DNA of 64,000 nucleotides from Marinobacterium nitratireducens (GCF_014645375.1 NZ_BMLT01000002.1:186001-250000), one strand, 5' to 3'. Positions 8,326 to 17,208 are shown, counted from the stretch's first letter. A program made the numbers and translations. The notes: generated by a model from the letters alone, not told the origin.

Positions 8326-9822
8326 CTACCCAGATTTATACTTCTGAAGCCAATTGGTGAGCGTCTGATAGCTGCCCAATCCTAACAGACGAGCGGCTTC
8401 AGATTTGTTGCCATGGCTCTGCACCATGGCGCGCTCCAAGTAATGGCGGGCGACATCAGCGATCAGTTCTGGCAGCGAAATCCCGTGCTCCAACGGGCGG
8501 CCAAGCACAGTTTCACCTTTGGTAGGCATTGTTACGGCCAAAGAAGTGGCAACGTCTTCGCCAGTGATTGTGTCGCCCGTGGCCCAGATGCTGGCACGTA
8601 GCAAGGTGTTGTGCAATTCGCGAACATTTCCTGGCCAAGAATGGCGAAGAATAAGATTTCTTGCTGAAGTGTCTAATTTTTTATGTTGGTAGCCAGGTTG
8701 CGAGGCTGCTTCCACGTTAATGGTTGCGAGCATCGAATCGATCAGCAAGTTGAGGTCGCCCTCACGCTCCCGCAGGGGAGGCAGTTGCAAAACCCCCACC
8801 GCCAAGCGGTGGAACAGGTCTTCTCTGAAATGCCCTGACTGTATCTCTAGAGGGAGCACGCGATTAGTGGCCGCGATAATACGAACATTGATCGCCTTAG
8901 GCTTTGTGGAACCCAAGCGGGTGACCTCGCATTCCTGAAGAACGCGTAGTAGACGAACTTGTGAAGCCAGTGGCAATTCGCCAACCTCGTCTAGAAACAA
9001 GGTGCCACCATTAGCGGACTCGAAGTAGCCAGCGCGAGCGGTCGTCGCTCCCGTAAAGGCCCCCTTCTCATGGCCAAAGAGCTCTGCATCAACCAGCTCC
9101 TGAGGAATGGCACCGCAGTTCACCGCTATGAACGGTTGTGTGCTTCGCGGACTAGCCTGGTGAATCGCGCGCGCAAAAAGCTCCTTGCCCGTGCCGGATT
9201 CACCTTGAATCAACACCGGTACATCACGCAGGGCCAAGCGGTGCGCCATGGCCACCGTTCGCTTCATGGCTGCGCAGCGATGAATGATGGACGTGAAGGC
9301 TGGTGACTCGGGAGGGAGGCCCTGCATTAGTCGTGTAAGGGACTCGTCGGCCCTCTGGTCCTGAACTGGCGCATATTCAGCTGAAAGTTCAAACGGGATG
9401 TTGACCTCCCTGACGCCATGCTCACGTGATGATTCGATCAGGCGAGCCGGGTACTGCGTCTTGGCGAGCAGTATCCAGATTGCTGCCATAGCCGGAGTGC
9501 CGGGGCTGAGATGGAATACTAAAGGAGCAGCTTTCGAAGCTTGCTGAACCTCGTTGATCACGGTTCTGGCGGCTTTGAAGATTTCTTCAAAGCTTGTCGG
9601 GCTGGTCAGCTTGATGTTATGTGCTGAGACAGTTGCATTGGATTGGCCACCTAACCATCGGGCATATGCACGAGTAGTCGAGGCCGAATGATCGGATAAC
9701 AAATGAACTGTCGAGAAGTCCATAGCTTGGACCGCGCTAAGAATGGGGCCTCTGTCACTGGAAACAGTTGATTCGGAAGCGCGGAGGTCTGTATTTCCTA
9801 GCCACGCTAGCAAGATCGACAT
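8326..9822 (-). CDS. RtcR-like sigma-54-dependent activator with N-terminal CARF domain
   Basis: 498 residues. Residues 1-160 resemble the CARF sensor of RtcR: LVFHLSPGTP (101-110), then WILLA and YPARLIESS, matching the RtcR pattern of H-[IL]-T-T-G-T followed by YLPARLI-SS. The AAA+ domain has Walker A GESGTGKE (207-214), the sigma-54 contact loop GAFTGA (254-259), Walker B LFLDEVGE (275-282) and an R-finger region. A Fis-type HTH (NKSEAARLLGLGSYQTLTNW) ends the protein. CARF domains bind cyclic oligonucleotides or RNA ends in known families; the ligand here is unknown. It sits directly upstream of the hsd operon, and a sigma-54 promoter starts right after its stop, so it probably activates hsdRMS rather than an RNA-repair operon. 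No rtcBA is in the window. Confidence 0.9.
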   Translation of the reverse strand: MSILLAWLGNTDLRASESTVSSDRGPILSAVQAMDFSTVHLLSDHSASTTRAYARWLGGQSNATVSAHNIKLTSPTSFEEIFKAARTVINEVQQASKAAPLVFHLSPGTPAMAAIWILLAKTQYPARLIESSREHGVREVNIPFELSAEYAPVQDQRADESLTRLMQGLPPESPAFTSIIHRCAAMKRTVAMAHRLALRDVPVLIQGESGTGKELFARAIHQASPRSTQPFIAVNCGAIPQELVDAELFGHEKGAFTGATTARAGYFESANGGTLFLDEVGELPLASQVRLLRVLQECEVTRLGSTKPKAINVRIIAATNRVLPLEIQSGHFREDLFHRLAVGVLQLPPLREREGDLNLLIDSMLATINVEAASQPGYQHKKLDTSARNLILRHSWPGNVRELHNTLLRASIWATGDTITGEDVATSLAVTMPTKGETVLGRPLEHGISLPELIADVARHYLERAMVQSHGNKSEAARLLGLGSYQTLTNWLQKYKSG

Positions 9823-10023
9823 TGGCTATAACTTTTTGTGTGGCAACATAAAAATTATTGTATGTCTTGACGGGTGGTAGAGCGAGGCTTTTCTCTATCT
9901 CGGGCGTCATCACAGACTCAATCTTGTCACTGATTAGGATTAGCCCATAACGTAGGTCAACGGTTGAATTCGCTTGCGTTAGGTTGCGGTACTGAAAGTC
10001 CGTAGCACTTCATCTGCTGTTAA

Positions 10024-10344
10024 AGCGAACGCGGCAGGCAATTGCTTTGGCTGCGTGTCAAAGATTTCGCGCAGTGGCTTGAAGTCAGCCCGACAACGAT
10101 CAAGGTGCAGGACCTGAGATTCCGCTGAGGTTCCTGTGGCCGGGGTGGCACCTTGTACTTCCACTGGAAGACGATTCTGCTGCCGGCCCGAATCGCCGAG
10201 TACGTTGTGATGCACGAGCCGGTGCACCTGTATGGGCCTAACCACTCCGTCGAGTTCTGGCATCGGCTGGAGCGTGCGATGCCGGTTTACGACGAGCGCA
10301 AGCTGTGGCTGGCCCGGCACGGAATGGATGTTGACGGTCTATAA
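10024..10344 (+). pseudogene. Broken YgjP/DUF45 zinc metallopeptidase
   Basis: Reading this frame gives the C-terminal two thirds of a YgjP-type protein. The family motif R-W-G-S-C is interrupted because the W codon is TGA (10126-10128). It is followed by TLYFHWK, an intact zinc motif HEPVH, then PNHSVEFWHRLERAMP and ERKLWLARHG before the stop. The N-terminal part is missing (an in-frame stop lies at 10021). Intact homologues commonly sit next to hsdR in type I loci, so this is probably decay of a former accessory gene. Translation could restart downstream of the TGA, but the fragment would lack the amino half of the fold. Confidence 0.8.
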
Positions 10345-10384
10345 GACCCTCTGTATTCATCCTTGATTTTGCAGTTTTTTGATC

Positions 10385-10462
10385 GGGGCTTAAGGAAAAA
10401 GCCCCTCAAGACGACTTCCGCGATCATTGCCATCGGACTGCCCTCCTATGCCGACAGGAGGG
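10385..10462. other. Two hairpins upstream of the mcr operon
   Basis: GGGGCTT at 10385-10391 pairs with AAGCCCC at 10399-10405, and CCCTCCT at 10441-10447 pairs with AGGAGGG at 10456-10462. Neither is followed by a T run on either strand, so neither is a clear terminator. They occupy the space between the broken metallopeptidase and the small gene before mcrB and may affect the mcr leader. Confidence 0.35.
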
Positions 10463-10530
10463 TATGATGAGAGCAAGTTCGCCACGTGCAGTGCGCCGAG
10501 ATCAGAAATAAATGGAGTAAGTAAGACAAC

Positions 10531-10791
10531 ATGGACGAGATCAAGCCGCCGATCTGTCATTTCAGCGAGCCCTTTTCACATGCGTCCGCTGCTGTAGGGC
10601 GGGGACGCTACAAGTGGGTGCGGACTTCCTTATACACCGTATCATTTAACGCCAGCACAGAGCCTGAAGAGTTCATCGGCTCTATAGTGGCCAATACCGG
10701 CGATTGCACCGGATTTAGTGATCTCTGCAAAACAGATTTAGCGGCCTCTTGCTACTTGCTGATCGACGCAAGCGTGGAGGTCTCTCGATGA
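10531..10791 (+). CDS. Small hypothetical protein coupled to mcrB
   Basis: 86 residues starting MDEIKPPICHFSEPFSH. It is unrelated to any family I recognise and has no signal peptide or membrane segment. GGAG lies upstream of the ATG at a slightly long spacing. Its stop overlaps the probable mcrB start as ATGA at 10788-10791, which supports real translation and coupling. It contains four cysteines (in ICHFS, DCTG, LCKTD and SCYLL). It could be a decayed leader segment of a longer mcrB-like protein or an accessory factor; nothing in the sequence decides between these. Confidence 0.55.
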   Translation: MDEIKPPICHFSEPFSHASAAVGRGRYKWVRTSLYTVSFNASTEPEEFIGSIVANTGDCTGFSDLCKTDLAASCYLLIDASVEVSR

Positions 10792-13316
10792 CTGATTTCC
10801 AACAGAAATACGCTCTGTGGGACGAGTTCCTCGCCGCTTGGCCCCGCTCACGGCTGACCTCGATGACGCTAGACGAGTACACTCAGGTGGGCTCAAAGGA
10901 TAGCTTCACCTATTGGATCGAGTCACGTCTCGATGAGCTTGGCAGCATCTGGGGTGGATCGTCGTTCAAGTTCCAAGTGTTCTCGCGAAAAGATACCGAG
11001 AATAAGGAGTCGGGCGCCAAATTGAGCTACTCCGACACCCACGGCTGGTATTCATCCCTTGGCGCGACGGCAGAGGAAGCCTTCGAGAAGGTACGGAGCT
11101 ACGTCGCGGAGGTGGCGGATTTGTCTGCACAAGGTGATGTGGATGGCATCGAGGCCTTCGAGCACTTAGGGGAAGCAGTAAAATGGAAAATCGCCTTCCA
11201 CTACCAGAACCGGCAGGCGCCGGTGATAGTGGACATCTTCAAGCGGGCACCGCTGGCAGCCTACGTCGGCGACGCCGCGAACCAGAACATGGCTGCATTG
11301 CAGAAGGCCACGCTGGCCAAACTGCCTCCCGATCTGGGAATTCTAGAGTTTGGGCAAAAAGTTTGGGAGGCGTGGAGCCAGAAGAACCTGGAGATTTGGA
11401 AGTTATCGCACGGCAACCCGCCCAACTTTACTGATGCCGAGCGTCAGCAGTATCTAGACGACCACTGGGCAGTAATGCACCGCGACACCGGCAAGGAACA
11501 AGGCAAGAAGTTCGCCGAAGCATCAATAGGCACGTTGTTCTTCCTCTGCCACGGCAACAGCCCACAGCGCATTGGTCAATTCACCTCCGAAGCCATGCCT
11601 TGCGCCAAAGGTGATGGCTGGTTGCAGCGCAGCTATCGTGAGCTCAAAGCCGCCCAGCGTTCCGATCGCTATACCGCCAATTCCAAGGGCTGGTCGCCGC
11701 AAGGCAATTCTACCTTCTGGAAAGTCGGTGAGCATGATTTGCCAGAGTTCGAATCCACCTTGCTCAAACCCTTCTTTGGCGCGGACTTGGCAGAGGTGGC
11801 TGCGCTGGCTGGTGAACCGATCGAAGCGGCAAGCCTTGGCAGAGAAGTGGCGACCTCACCGTTGCCGACACCCGCAACGCCGGCGATGAAACCCAGCAAG
11901 TCAGCTTCTCCCTGCATCAACCGCATCTATTACGGACCACCTGGAACCGGGAAGACGTATGCCCTGGCCCGTTTGCTAAAGCGTGAATATGAGCAGACGG
12001 CGCAGTCGATCTCAGCGGAGGCCTGGCGCAACCAGTTCATCGCAGAAAAGGTCGCGACTTTGAAGTGGTGGGAAGGAACGGCTGCCGCGCTGTATGACCT
12101 TGGCGGTAAGGCCAAGGTGCCAGAGCTGGCTGAGCATCCGTTTATTCAAGCTATTGCAGACGCCAAAGGGCGCCGCAACGGCATTAAGCAGACGCTGTGG
12201 GGAACACTTCAACACCACACACCGCTTGAGTCCACTACAGTCAACAGCAAGCAGCGTCTTGGTCCTGCTGTGTTCGATAAGATGGCGGATTCGGTATGGT
12301 GCTTTGCAGGAGACTGGCAAGAGGCTTGTGCGGATCTGGTCGCACTTGTCGACCAGCTCGGGTTGGGCCCGCAAGACCGCGGTTCAGTACAGCGGTACAG
12401 CTTCGTCACCTTTCACCAGTCTTACGGTTATGAGGAGTTCGTCGAGGGCCTGCGGCCGTTGCTGGCGGGGGCGGATGATGAAACTGGCGAAGTGGCTTAC
12501 GAGATCCGCCCTGGTGTATTCAAAGAGTTGTGCCGCAAGGCACGTCAGGCTCCAGACCAGCGGTTTGCGATGGTCATCGATGAGATCAACCGCGGTAACA
12601 TCAGCAAGATCTTCGGCGAACTGATCACACTAATCGAATCCGACAAGCGTGACCCACTCGATGGCGATTCGCCGCCAGCAGAAGTAACCCTCGCTTATTC
12701 GGGCGAAAAGTTCTCCGTGCCGGCCAACGTCGACATCATCGGCACGATGAACACTGCCGATCGCTCGCTGGCCTTGCTGGACACAGCTTTGCGCCGTCGC
12801 TTCGAATTTGTGCCGCTGATGCCCGATACCCGGGCGGAGAAGGATTCGGGTGATCCGGACAGTGCGCCGCTGGCCGGTCTAGTGGTCACTCTGCCTGCGA
12901 ACGTTATCGATGTACGGCGAATGCTGGAATGCATCAACGAGCGCATCGAGGCTCTATACGATCGGGACCACACCATCGGCCATGCCTATTTCACACATCT
13001 GGTGAAAACACCAGATGGCCGCGAACGGTTCGAGTCGCTCACCAAGACATTCCGCAACCGCATCCTGCCGTTACTGGAGGAATACTTCTTTGAAGACTGG
13101 CAGAAGATCCGGCTGGTAATGGCCGACAACCAGAAGTCCGATCCTGCGACGCGCTTTGTTATCGAGGCGGATGATCATGAGCAAGATCTGGCTGAGCTGT
13201 TTGGCAATGATCACGGGCTCGACATGTATGCTGCCAAAAGGCGCTATTCCTTGCAGGAATCAGCGTTCGCCCAACCCTTGGCTTACATCGGCATTTACCA
13301 GCCGACGCATTCGTGA
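10788..13316 (+). CDS. mcrB: McrB-type GTPase subunit of a modification-dependent restriction enzyme
   Basis: 842 residues from the ATG that overlaps the preceding stop. The N-terminal 370 residues should hold the modified-DNA-reading domain, including WKIAFHYQNRQAPVIVDIF and, nearer the ATPase, a WSPQGNSTFWKV stretch. A proline/alanine-rich linker leads to the AAA+ GTPase domain with Walker A GPPGTGKT (383-390), Walker B VIDEINRGNI (D598) and the McrB signature MNTADRSL (from 654) followed by ALRRRFEF. In this family GTP-driven McrB hexamers recruit McrC to cut DNA carrying modified cytosines. The next gene is mcrC, overlapping by 4 nt. An in-frame start at 10749 would add 13 residues but lacks the coupling. 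Confidence 0.93.
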   Translation: MTDFQQKYALWDEFLAAWPRSRLTSMTLDEYTQVGSKDSFTYWIESRLDELGSIWGGSSFKFQVFSRKDTENKESGAKLSYSDTHGWYSSLGATAEEAFEKVRSYVAEVADLSAQGDVDGIEAFEHLGEAVKWKIAFHYQNRQAPVIVDIFKRAPLAAYVGDAANQNMAALQKATLAKLPPDLGILEFGQKVWEAWSQKNLEIWKLSHGNPPNFTDAERQQYLDDHWAVMHRDTGKEQGKKFAEASIGTLFFLCHGNSPQRIGQFTSEAMPCAKGDGWLQRSYRELKAAQRSDRYTANSKGWSPQGNSTFWKVGEHDLPEFESTLLKPFFGADLAEVAALAGEPIEAASLGREVATSPLPTPATPAMKPSKSASPCINRIYYGPPGTGKTYALARLLKREYEQTAQSISAEAWRNQFIAEKVATLKWWEGTAAALYDLGGKAKVPELAEHPFIQAIADAKGRRNGIKQTLWGTLQHHTPLESTTVNSKQRLGPAVFDKMADSVWCFAGDWQEACADLVALVDQLGLGPQDRGSVQRYSFVTFHQSYGYEEFVEGLRPLLAGADDETGEVAYEIRPGVFKELCRKARQAPDQRFAMVIDEINRGNISKIFGELITLIESDKRDPLDGDSPPAEVTLAYSGEKFSVPANVDIIGTMNTADRSLALLDTALRRRFEFVPLMPDTRAEKDSGDPDSAPLAGLVVTLPANVIDVRRMLECINERIEALYDRDHTIGHAYFTHLVKTPDGRERFESLTKTFRNRILPLLEEYFFEDWQKIRLVMADNQKSDPATRFVIEADDHEQDLAELFGNDHGLDMYAAKRRYSLQESAFAQPLAYIGIYQPTHS

Positions 13317-14695
13317 TGGGGAGCCCGCGGATGCACTGTATTACCTGCTTCGAGTTTGATGCCTTGGTGGGGAGCGAATCAGGCGTGCAGGAGGGCGCTA
13401 ATCTCCACAGCGTGCCGGCTCAAGTTTTCGATTGGCTTGAGTCGCAGGCACTGTACTTGTCTGATCGGGTTGAGAGCGACACGCGTTCTTGGTTGCGGCT
13501 AACGCAACGGCGGGGACGGCGAGCTGTACAGCTGACAGGCTTTGTTGGCGTGATTCGGGTGCCGGATGGCTTTCAGATCGAGGTTTTGCCCAAGGTTGGC
13601 AAGGCCATCGGCGGTGGGGTGGAAGATGCGCGCACATTGTTGATCGATATGCTCCGCTGCCTAGGTGGTTTCCGGCATATCCAGACGGATAGCGCCAAAC
13701 TTAAGGCGACGCATATGCCGCTGCTGGAGGTCTTCATCGCGGAGTTTCTCCAATCCGTCGATCACGTGGTCAAACGCGGGCTGCACGGTGGTTACCATGT
13801 GCGTGAGGAGAATCTGTTCGCGCTGCGCGGGAAGTTACATGTGGCGCAGCACCTGCGTCAGAACCTTTGTCGTCGGGATCGCTTCTTTGCCGAGTATGAC
13901 GAGTTCTCGACCAACCGTCCCGAAAACCGATTGCTTCACAGCGCGCTGCGCTGCGCGCTCTTGGCCTCAACTTCACAGGCAAACCAACAACTCGCTCGCG
14001 AGTTGTGTTTCGTGTTCGCTGATGTGCCTGTGTCGGATGTGCCTGCTCATGATTTCCAGCGAGTCCGACTCGATCGGGGTATGATGCACTATGACAATGC
14101 GTTGGCGTGGGCAAGGCTGATCTTGGCGAGCGCGTCGCCGCTCACCGGTGCGGGAGATCATCACGCTCCGTCATTGCTGTTCCCAATGGAGTCGGTGTTC
14201 GAGGCCTTCGTTGCCAAGCACCTGGCCCGTCAGTTGGCGCCATCCTTCATCCTGAAAGCGCAGACACGCGCCTTATCATTGGTTCGGCATCGTGGGCGAG
14301 ACTGGTTTCGCTTGAAGCCCGATCTGTTGGTCACTGAGGGAGGCAGGAATCGGCTGGTGCTGGACACAAAGTGGAAGCTGATCGACGGTAGGAAGGACAA
14401 CGGCTCAGAGAAATATGGATTGAGCCAGGGCGATTTCTATCAGCTATATGCATACGGTCAAGGCTACCTTGACGGCGTAGGTGATGTGGTGCTGATCTAC
14501 CCTAAGACTGATGTCCTGCACGAGGCGCTGCCTGTCTTTGAGTTTCCGAAGTCCAAGGACCTGCGCCTGTGGGTGCTACCGTTCTGCCTCAGATCGCGGC
14601 GCCTGTCCGTACCGGAAGGCGCTCCGTTCGTGGGTGTGTTCTTGGCTAGCAGACTTCTCCAAGCCACCGGTTCAGAGTTTACGGCTGCCGAATGA
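13313..14695 (+). CDS. mcrC: McrC nuclease subunit of the McrBC system
   Basis: 460 residues from a GTG overlapping the mcrB stop; an ATG at 13316 is almost equivalent. The N-terminal part matches the McrB-contacting region (GFVGVIRVPDGFQIEVLPKV). The C-terminal PD-(D/E)xK nuclease is visible: D337 in RLKPDLLV, D351-T-K353 in LVLDTKWK, and QLYAYGQ. It supplies DNA cleavage to the McrB motor. Length and motif order are normal and there is no sign of decay. Only 144 nt separate it from the convergent integrase gene. Confidence 0.93.
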   Translation: MMGSPRMHCITCFEFDALVGSESGVQEGANLHSVPAQVFDWLESQALYLSDRVESDTRSWLRLTQRRGRRAVQLTGFVGVIRVPDGFQIEVLPKVGKAIGGGVEDARTLLIDMLRCLGGFRHIQTDSAKLKATHMPLLEVFIAEFLQSVDHVVKRGLHGGYHVREENLFALRGKLHVAQHLRQNLCRRDRFFAEYDEFSTNRPENRLLHSALRCALLASTSQANQQLARELCFVFADVPVSDVPAHDFQRVRLDRGMMHYDNALAWARLILASASPLTGAGDHHAPSLLFPMESVFEAFVAKHLARQLAPSFILKAQTRALSLVRHRGRDWFRLKPDLLVTEGGRNRLVLDTKWKLIDGRKDNGSEKYGLSQGDFYQLYAYGQGYLDGVGDVVLIYPKTDVLHEALPVFEFPKSKDLRLWVLPFCLRSRRLSVPEGAPFVGVFLASRLLQATGSEFTAAE

Positions 14696-14839
14696 CTGGG
14701 TTATATATGCCGTGTGCCAAGGCTCTGAGGAAACCGAGCCCCAGAACGAATCCCCCTGCATTCGCCCCCCTGACGTCCAAGGCGACGAAGATGTAATTAT
14801 CGCTCCGGCGACTACTCCAATACATCAATAGGGCCAATT

Positions 14840-15829
14840 TCAGGATACCAATTTGTCGACCAAGGTTTCTGCACGCAGATGGGTATAGCGATTCAACATT
14901 TCCAGCGTCTTATGCCCGGTGATCGTCGCCACCTCCATTGTGTTCAGTCCCATCTCGAAGAACCGGCTCGTTGCCTCGTGGCGCAGATCGTGAAACCGAA
15001 GCCCCTTGATGCCAGCGCGTTTGCAGGCCCGCTCGAACGCTTGGGAGACACTATCGGCCTGGATGTTGAAGACCCGCCCCTGCTGCTGAACGCCAATACC
15101 TGCAGCCTTCAATACAGTGACAGCGCATTCAGAGAGCGGTACGTCACGTGGCACGCCGGTCTTCGTTTCGGGTATGTGCAGCGTCCGGGCGACCCAGTTG
15201 ATATGTTGCCACTGGATCTTGACTAGCTCACCCCGGCGCATTGCTGTCTCTACTGCCAAGATCACGATTTGTTGTACCACTGGTGTTTCCGACAGCGCTT
15301 CCAGTAGCTGATCCATCTCACCAGCTCGCAGACGGCGATCACGACCACGGGGGCGTTTCGGCTTGCGTACCGTCGGAATACCCTTCGGGAACGGCACATC
15401 CCACTCCCGATAGGCGACATTGAGTACCTTGCTCAAAAGCGACAGCCGGTGCACAACGGTTGTGGGTCCCACGGTCTGTAATTGCTGATCTCTGAAGTCC
15501 GCCAAGTGTTGATTGGTGAGGTTGAACAGCGACACATGCCCCAGAGTGGCAATCACAGGCCGCGCTGTAGAGAGTTCTATGCGACGTTTGTGCTCATCCG
15601 CGATACTCGATAGGTAGCGCTCGATCGCGTCTCTAACGCTCATACGCTCGGCTACAGCGGTGTCGACAAAGACGCCCCGTTCCATCGCGGCTTCGACTTG
15701 CCGTGCCCATGCTGTGGCATCAGATTTGAGCGTGAATGACTTGGTCTGCGGCTTGTGTCCCTTGAGTCTGACCTGCGCTTGCCACTTGTTGCGTAACTTC
15801 CTGATTGTCGCCATGTTTCTGTCCGACAC
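14840..15829 (-). CDS. Tyrosine recombinase/integrase of the island
   Basis: 329 residues. An N-terminal arm-binding segment and core-binding domain (residues about 60-145) precede the catalytic domain, with R198 (AMRRGEL), K223 region (ETKTGVPRD), H280-x-x-R283 (FHDLRHEA), H306 (TGHKT) and nucleophile Y315 (LNRYTHL). All catalytic residues are present. Tyrosine integrases of islands often use the 3' end of a tRNA gene. The tRNA-Arg at 17407-17483 is the nearest candidate, with a NERD gene in between. The start is the ATG at 15829, or MATIRK five codons later. Confidence 0.93.
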   Translation of the reverse strand: MSDRNMATIRKLRNKWQAQVRLKGHKPQTKSFTLKSDATAWARQVEAAMERGVFVDTAVAERMSVRDAIERYLSSIADEHKRRIELSTARPVIATLGHVSLFNLTNQHLADFRDQQLQTVGPTTVVHRLSLLSKVLNVAYREWDVPFPKGIPTVRKPKRPRGRDRRLRAGEMDQLLEALSETPVVQQIVILAVETAMRRGELVKIQWQHINWVARTLHIPETKTGVPRDVPLSECAVTVLKAAGIGVQQQGRVFNIQADSVSQAFERACKRAGIKGLRFHDLRHEATSRFFEMGLNTMEVATITGHKTLEMLNRYTHLRAETLVDKLVS

Positions 15830-16113
15830 TTCATCATCTGAGACTGCTGATGACGATTCTAAGATGCCGGCAAAACGGTGTCGGGCTTGGAAGATAGGCA
15901 GTTGTGATCGGGCTATGGTTGTCAGAATGATGACTGTTCTGCTGGCGTTGAAGGCCGACGGAGTGGCTATCCTTCGATTGGCATTTATGGGTCATTGATA
16001 CCCAAGAGGTGTCTCAGGAGAGCTTCTGCAGCAGCGACAGTCGTAGTCGGACTAGCACCGTCCGGATCGGGACGATACGTGGCTGAATGCGGTGGTAAGA
16101 AAAGTCAGTCCGG

Positions 16114-16133
16114 TGTGATCAGGTTGTGATCGG
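16114..16133 (+). repeat. Paired 9-mer direct repeat, copy 1
   Basis: Two TGTGATC[AG]G units 11 bp apart (TGTGATCAGGTTGTGATCGG). The same arrangement recurs at 17283-17302 with 18 of 20 identical bases; single units occur at 15903-15911 and 17224-17232. One-helical-turn spacing and position between integrase and tRNA resemble arm-type integrase or excisionase sites, but this is inference. Confidence 0.6.
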
Positions 16134-16161
16134 CACAGTCCCCGCGAACGGCAATGATGGG

Positions 16162-16201
16162 GTAAAACAAAGGGGAACCCGCGTGGTTACTGGTTCCCCT
16201 T
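16162..16201 (-). terminator. Rho-independent terminator of the NERD gene
   Basis: A perfect 10-bp inverted repeat AAGGGGAACC (16170-16179) / GGTTCCCCTT (16192-16201) with a 12-nt loop. On the minus strand it is followed by TTTGTTTT. It lies about 90 nt after the stop codon of the NERD gene. Confidence 0.8.
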
Positions 16202-16293
16202 GTTGTTCAGGGCGTGGGTGAACAACGGTGTCTGAGGCTGTTGGTCAGGTCTGAAGCTCGTCGGCAAGCCGCAGGCTGTCGGGAGTGTTCAGC

Positions 16294-17208
16294 TCACAGC
16301 ACCCGCTCTCGGTCTACATCACGCACCCGCTGTGCCACCTGGTGCGCGACAGCAGTTACCTGTCCGGCCTCAAGTGTTCCTGCACGTAGCTTGGGTAGCT
16401 GTTGTGTCAGCTCAGCCGCATTCATGACAAATGGATCAACGGAGCGTTGTTTGCGCTCGATGTACCACCCGGGGAGGACTAGCACGCCCGCAACCGGGAC
16501 TTCGAAGCCAGTGGCATCGGCAAGCCATTTGCGAACCGATTGCGCATTTCTCCGGGTTTGCTCCAGCGGCGCGCGTTCGATGTGATTCGGAAAATGAAGA
16601 GCGTTGCCTTCCAGTCGAACCTTGAACTGCTTGCTGCCGGAGTTTAGAGGCTTTGAACGCCCCTTCGTTTCGATCACGAAGACGCCGGACGGTGTGACAA
16701 TCAGATGGTCGATGTTGAAGCCTTCAAACGGGATGTCGTGAAAGACGCGGTAAGGCCGCTCGGCGGGACGAATGATCTGCTCCAGCTCCTGACCTACTGC
16801 CATTTCGCATGCATAACCCAGTCTCAGGTGCCCAAGCTGCTTCACAATTTTGAGCGCCTTCCAGGCGTAGTACCCGACCGCTATTGCAGTGATGCCTGAC
16901 AGTATCATCCAGGTTGCCAGGCTTGCCCTTTTGTCGAAGAACTCTGCCTGCATCAAGAGCATTAACGGCGCCAGTGTCGTCATGACGGGAATCGCCAAAA
17001 AGCACTCGGACAAATCGTCCTGCAGGGCGTCGATTTGCTTTTGTAGCGTGAAACCTGCCGGACGTAGCAGATTGGCGGTGAGCGGTGAAGTACGACTGCG
17101 CGACTGTAGCTTTCTCCGATACAGAATGACGCCAACCAGCAGCATCAGCGGACCGAGGAATAAGGTGAGGACAACGCCAACGGCGTAGAACGACGAAAGC
17201 CACTCCAT
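16294..17208 (-). CDS. Membrane-anchored NERD-domain protein
   Basis: 304 residues. Hydrophobic segments at about 5-30, 71-88 and 98-118 suggest membrane anchoring. The NERD domain follows (about 125-245), with GQELEQII (G139), NIDHLIVTPSGVFVIETKG (D167, E180, K182), PLEQTRRNA and VLVLPGWY. NERD domains share the nuclease-like fold of PD-(D/E)xK enzymes, and the D...E-x-K residues are present here. The exact biochemical role of such proteins is uncertain; they are frequent on plasmids and islands. It has its own terminator and sits between integrase and tRNA-Arg, flanked by 20-bp direct repeats. Confidence 0.85.
   Translation of the reverse strand: MEWLSSFYAVGVVLTLFLGPLMLLVGVILYRRKLQSRSRTSPLTANLLRPAGFTLQKQIDALQDDLSECFLAIPVMTTLAPLMLLMQAEFFDKRASLATWMILSGITAIAVGYYAWKALKIVKQLGHLRLGYACEMAVGQELEQIIRPAERPYRVFHDIPFEGFNIDHLIVTPSGVFVIETKGRSKPLNSGSKQFKVRLEGNALHFPNHIERAPLEQTRRNAQSVRKWLADATGFEVPVAGVLVLPGWYIERKQRSVDPFVMNAAELTQQLPKLRAGTLEAGQVTAVAHQVAQRVRDVDRERVL

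Larger units (their letters stand above)
15830..16293. other. Intergenic region between integrase and NERD gene
   Basis: 464 nt without a convincing gene. It holds a terminator for the NERD gene (16162-16201), one TGTGATCGG 9-mer (15903-15911) and a pair of related 9-mers (16114-16133). The integrase promoter should lie in its left part. No tRNA or further gene was seen. Confidence 0.6.

Noticed and set aside
9979-10320. 113-codon minus-strand frame upstream of the CARF regulator
   Set aside because: It is antisense to the clearly recognisable YgjP remnant and has no similarity or ribosome site of its own.
10385-10405. Rho-independent terminator for the region left of mcr
   Set aside because: The stem is good but there is no T run after it on either strand.
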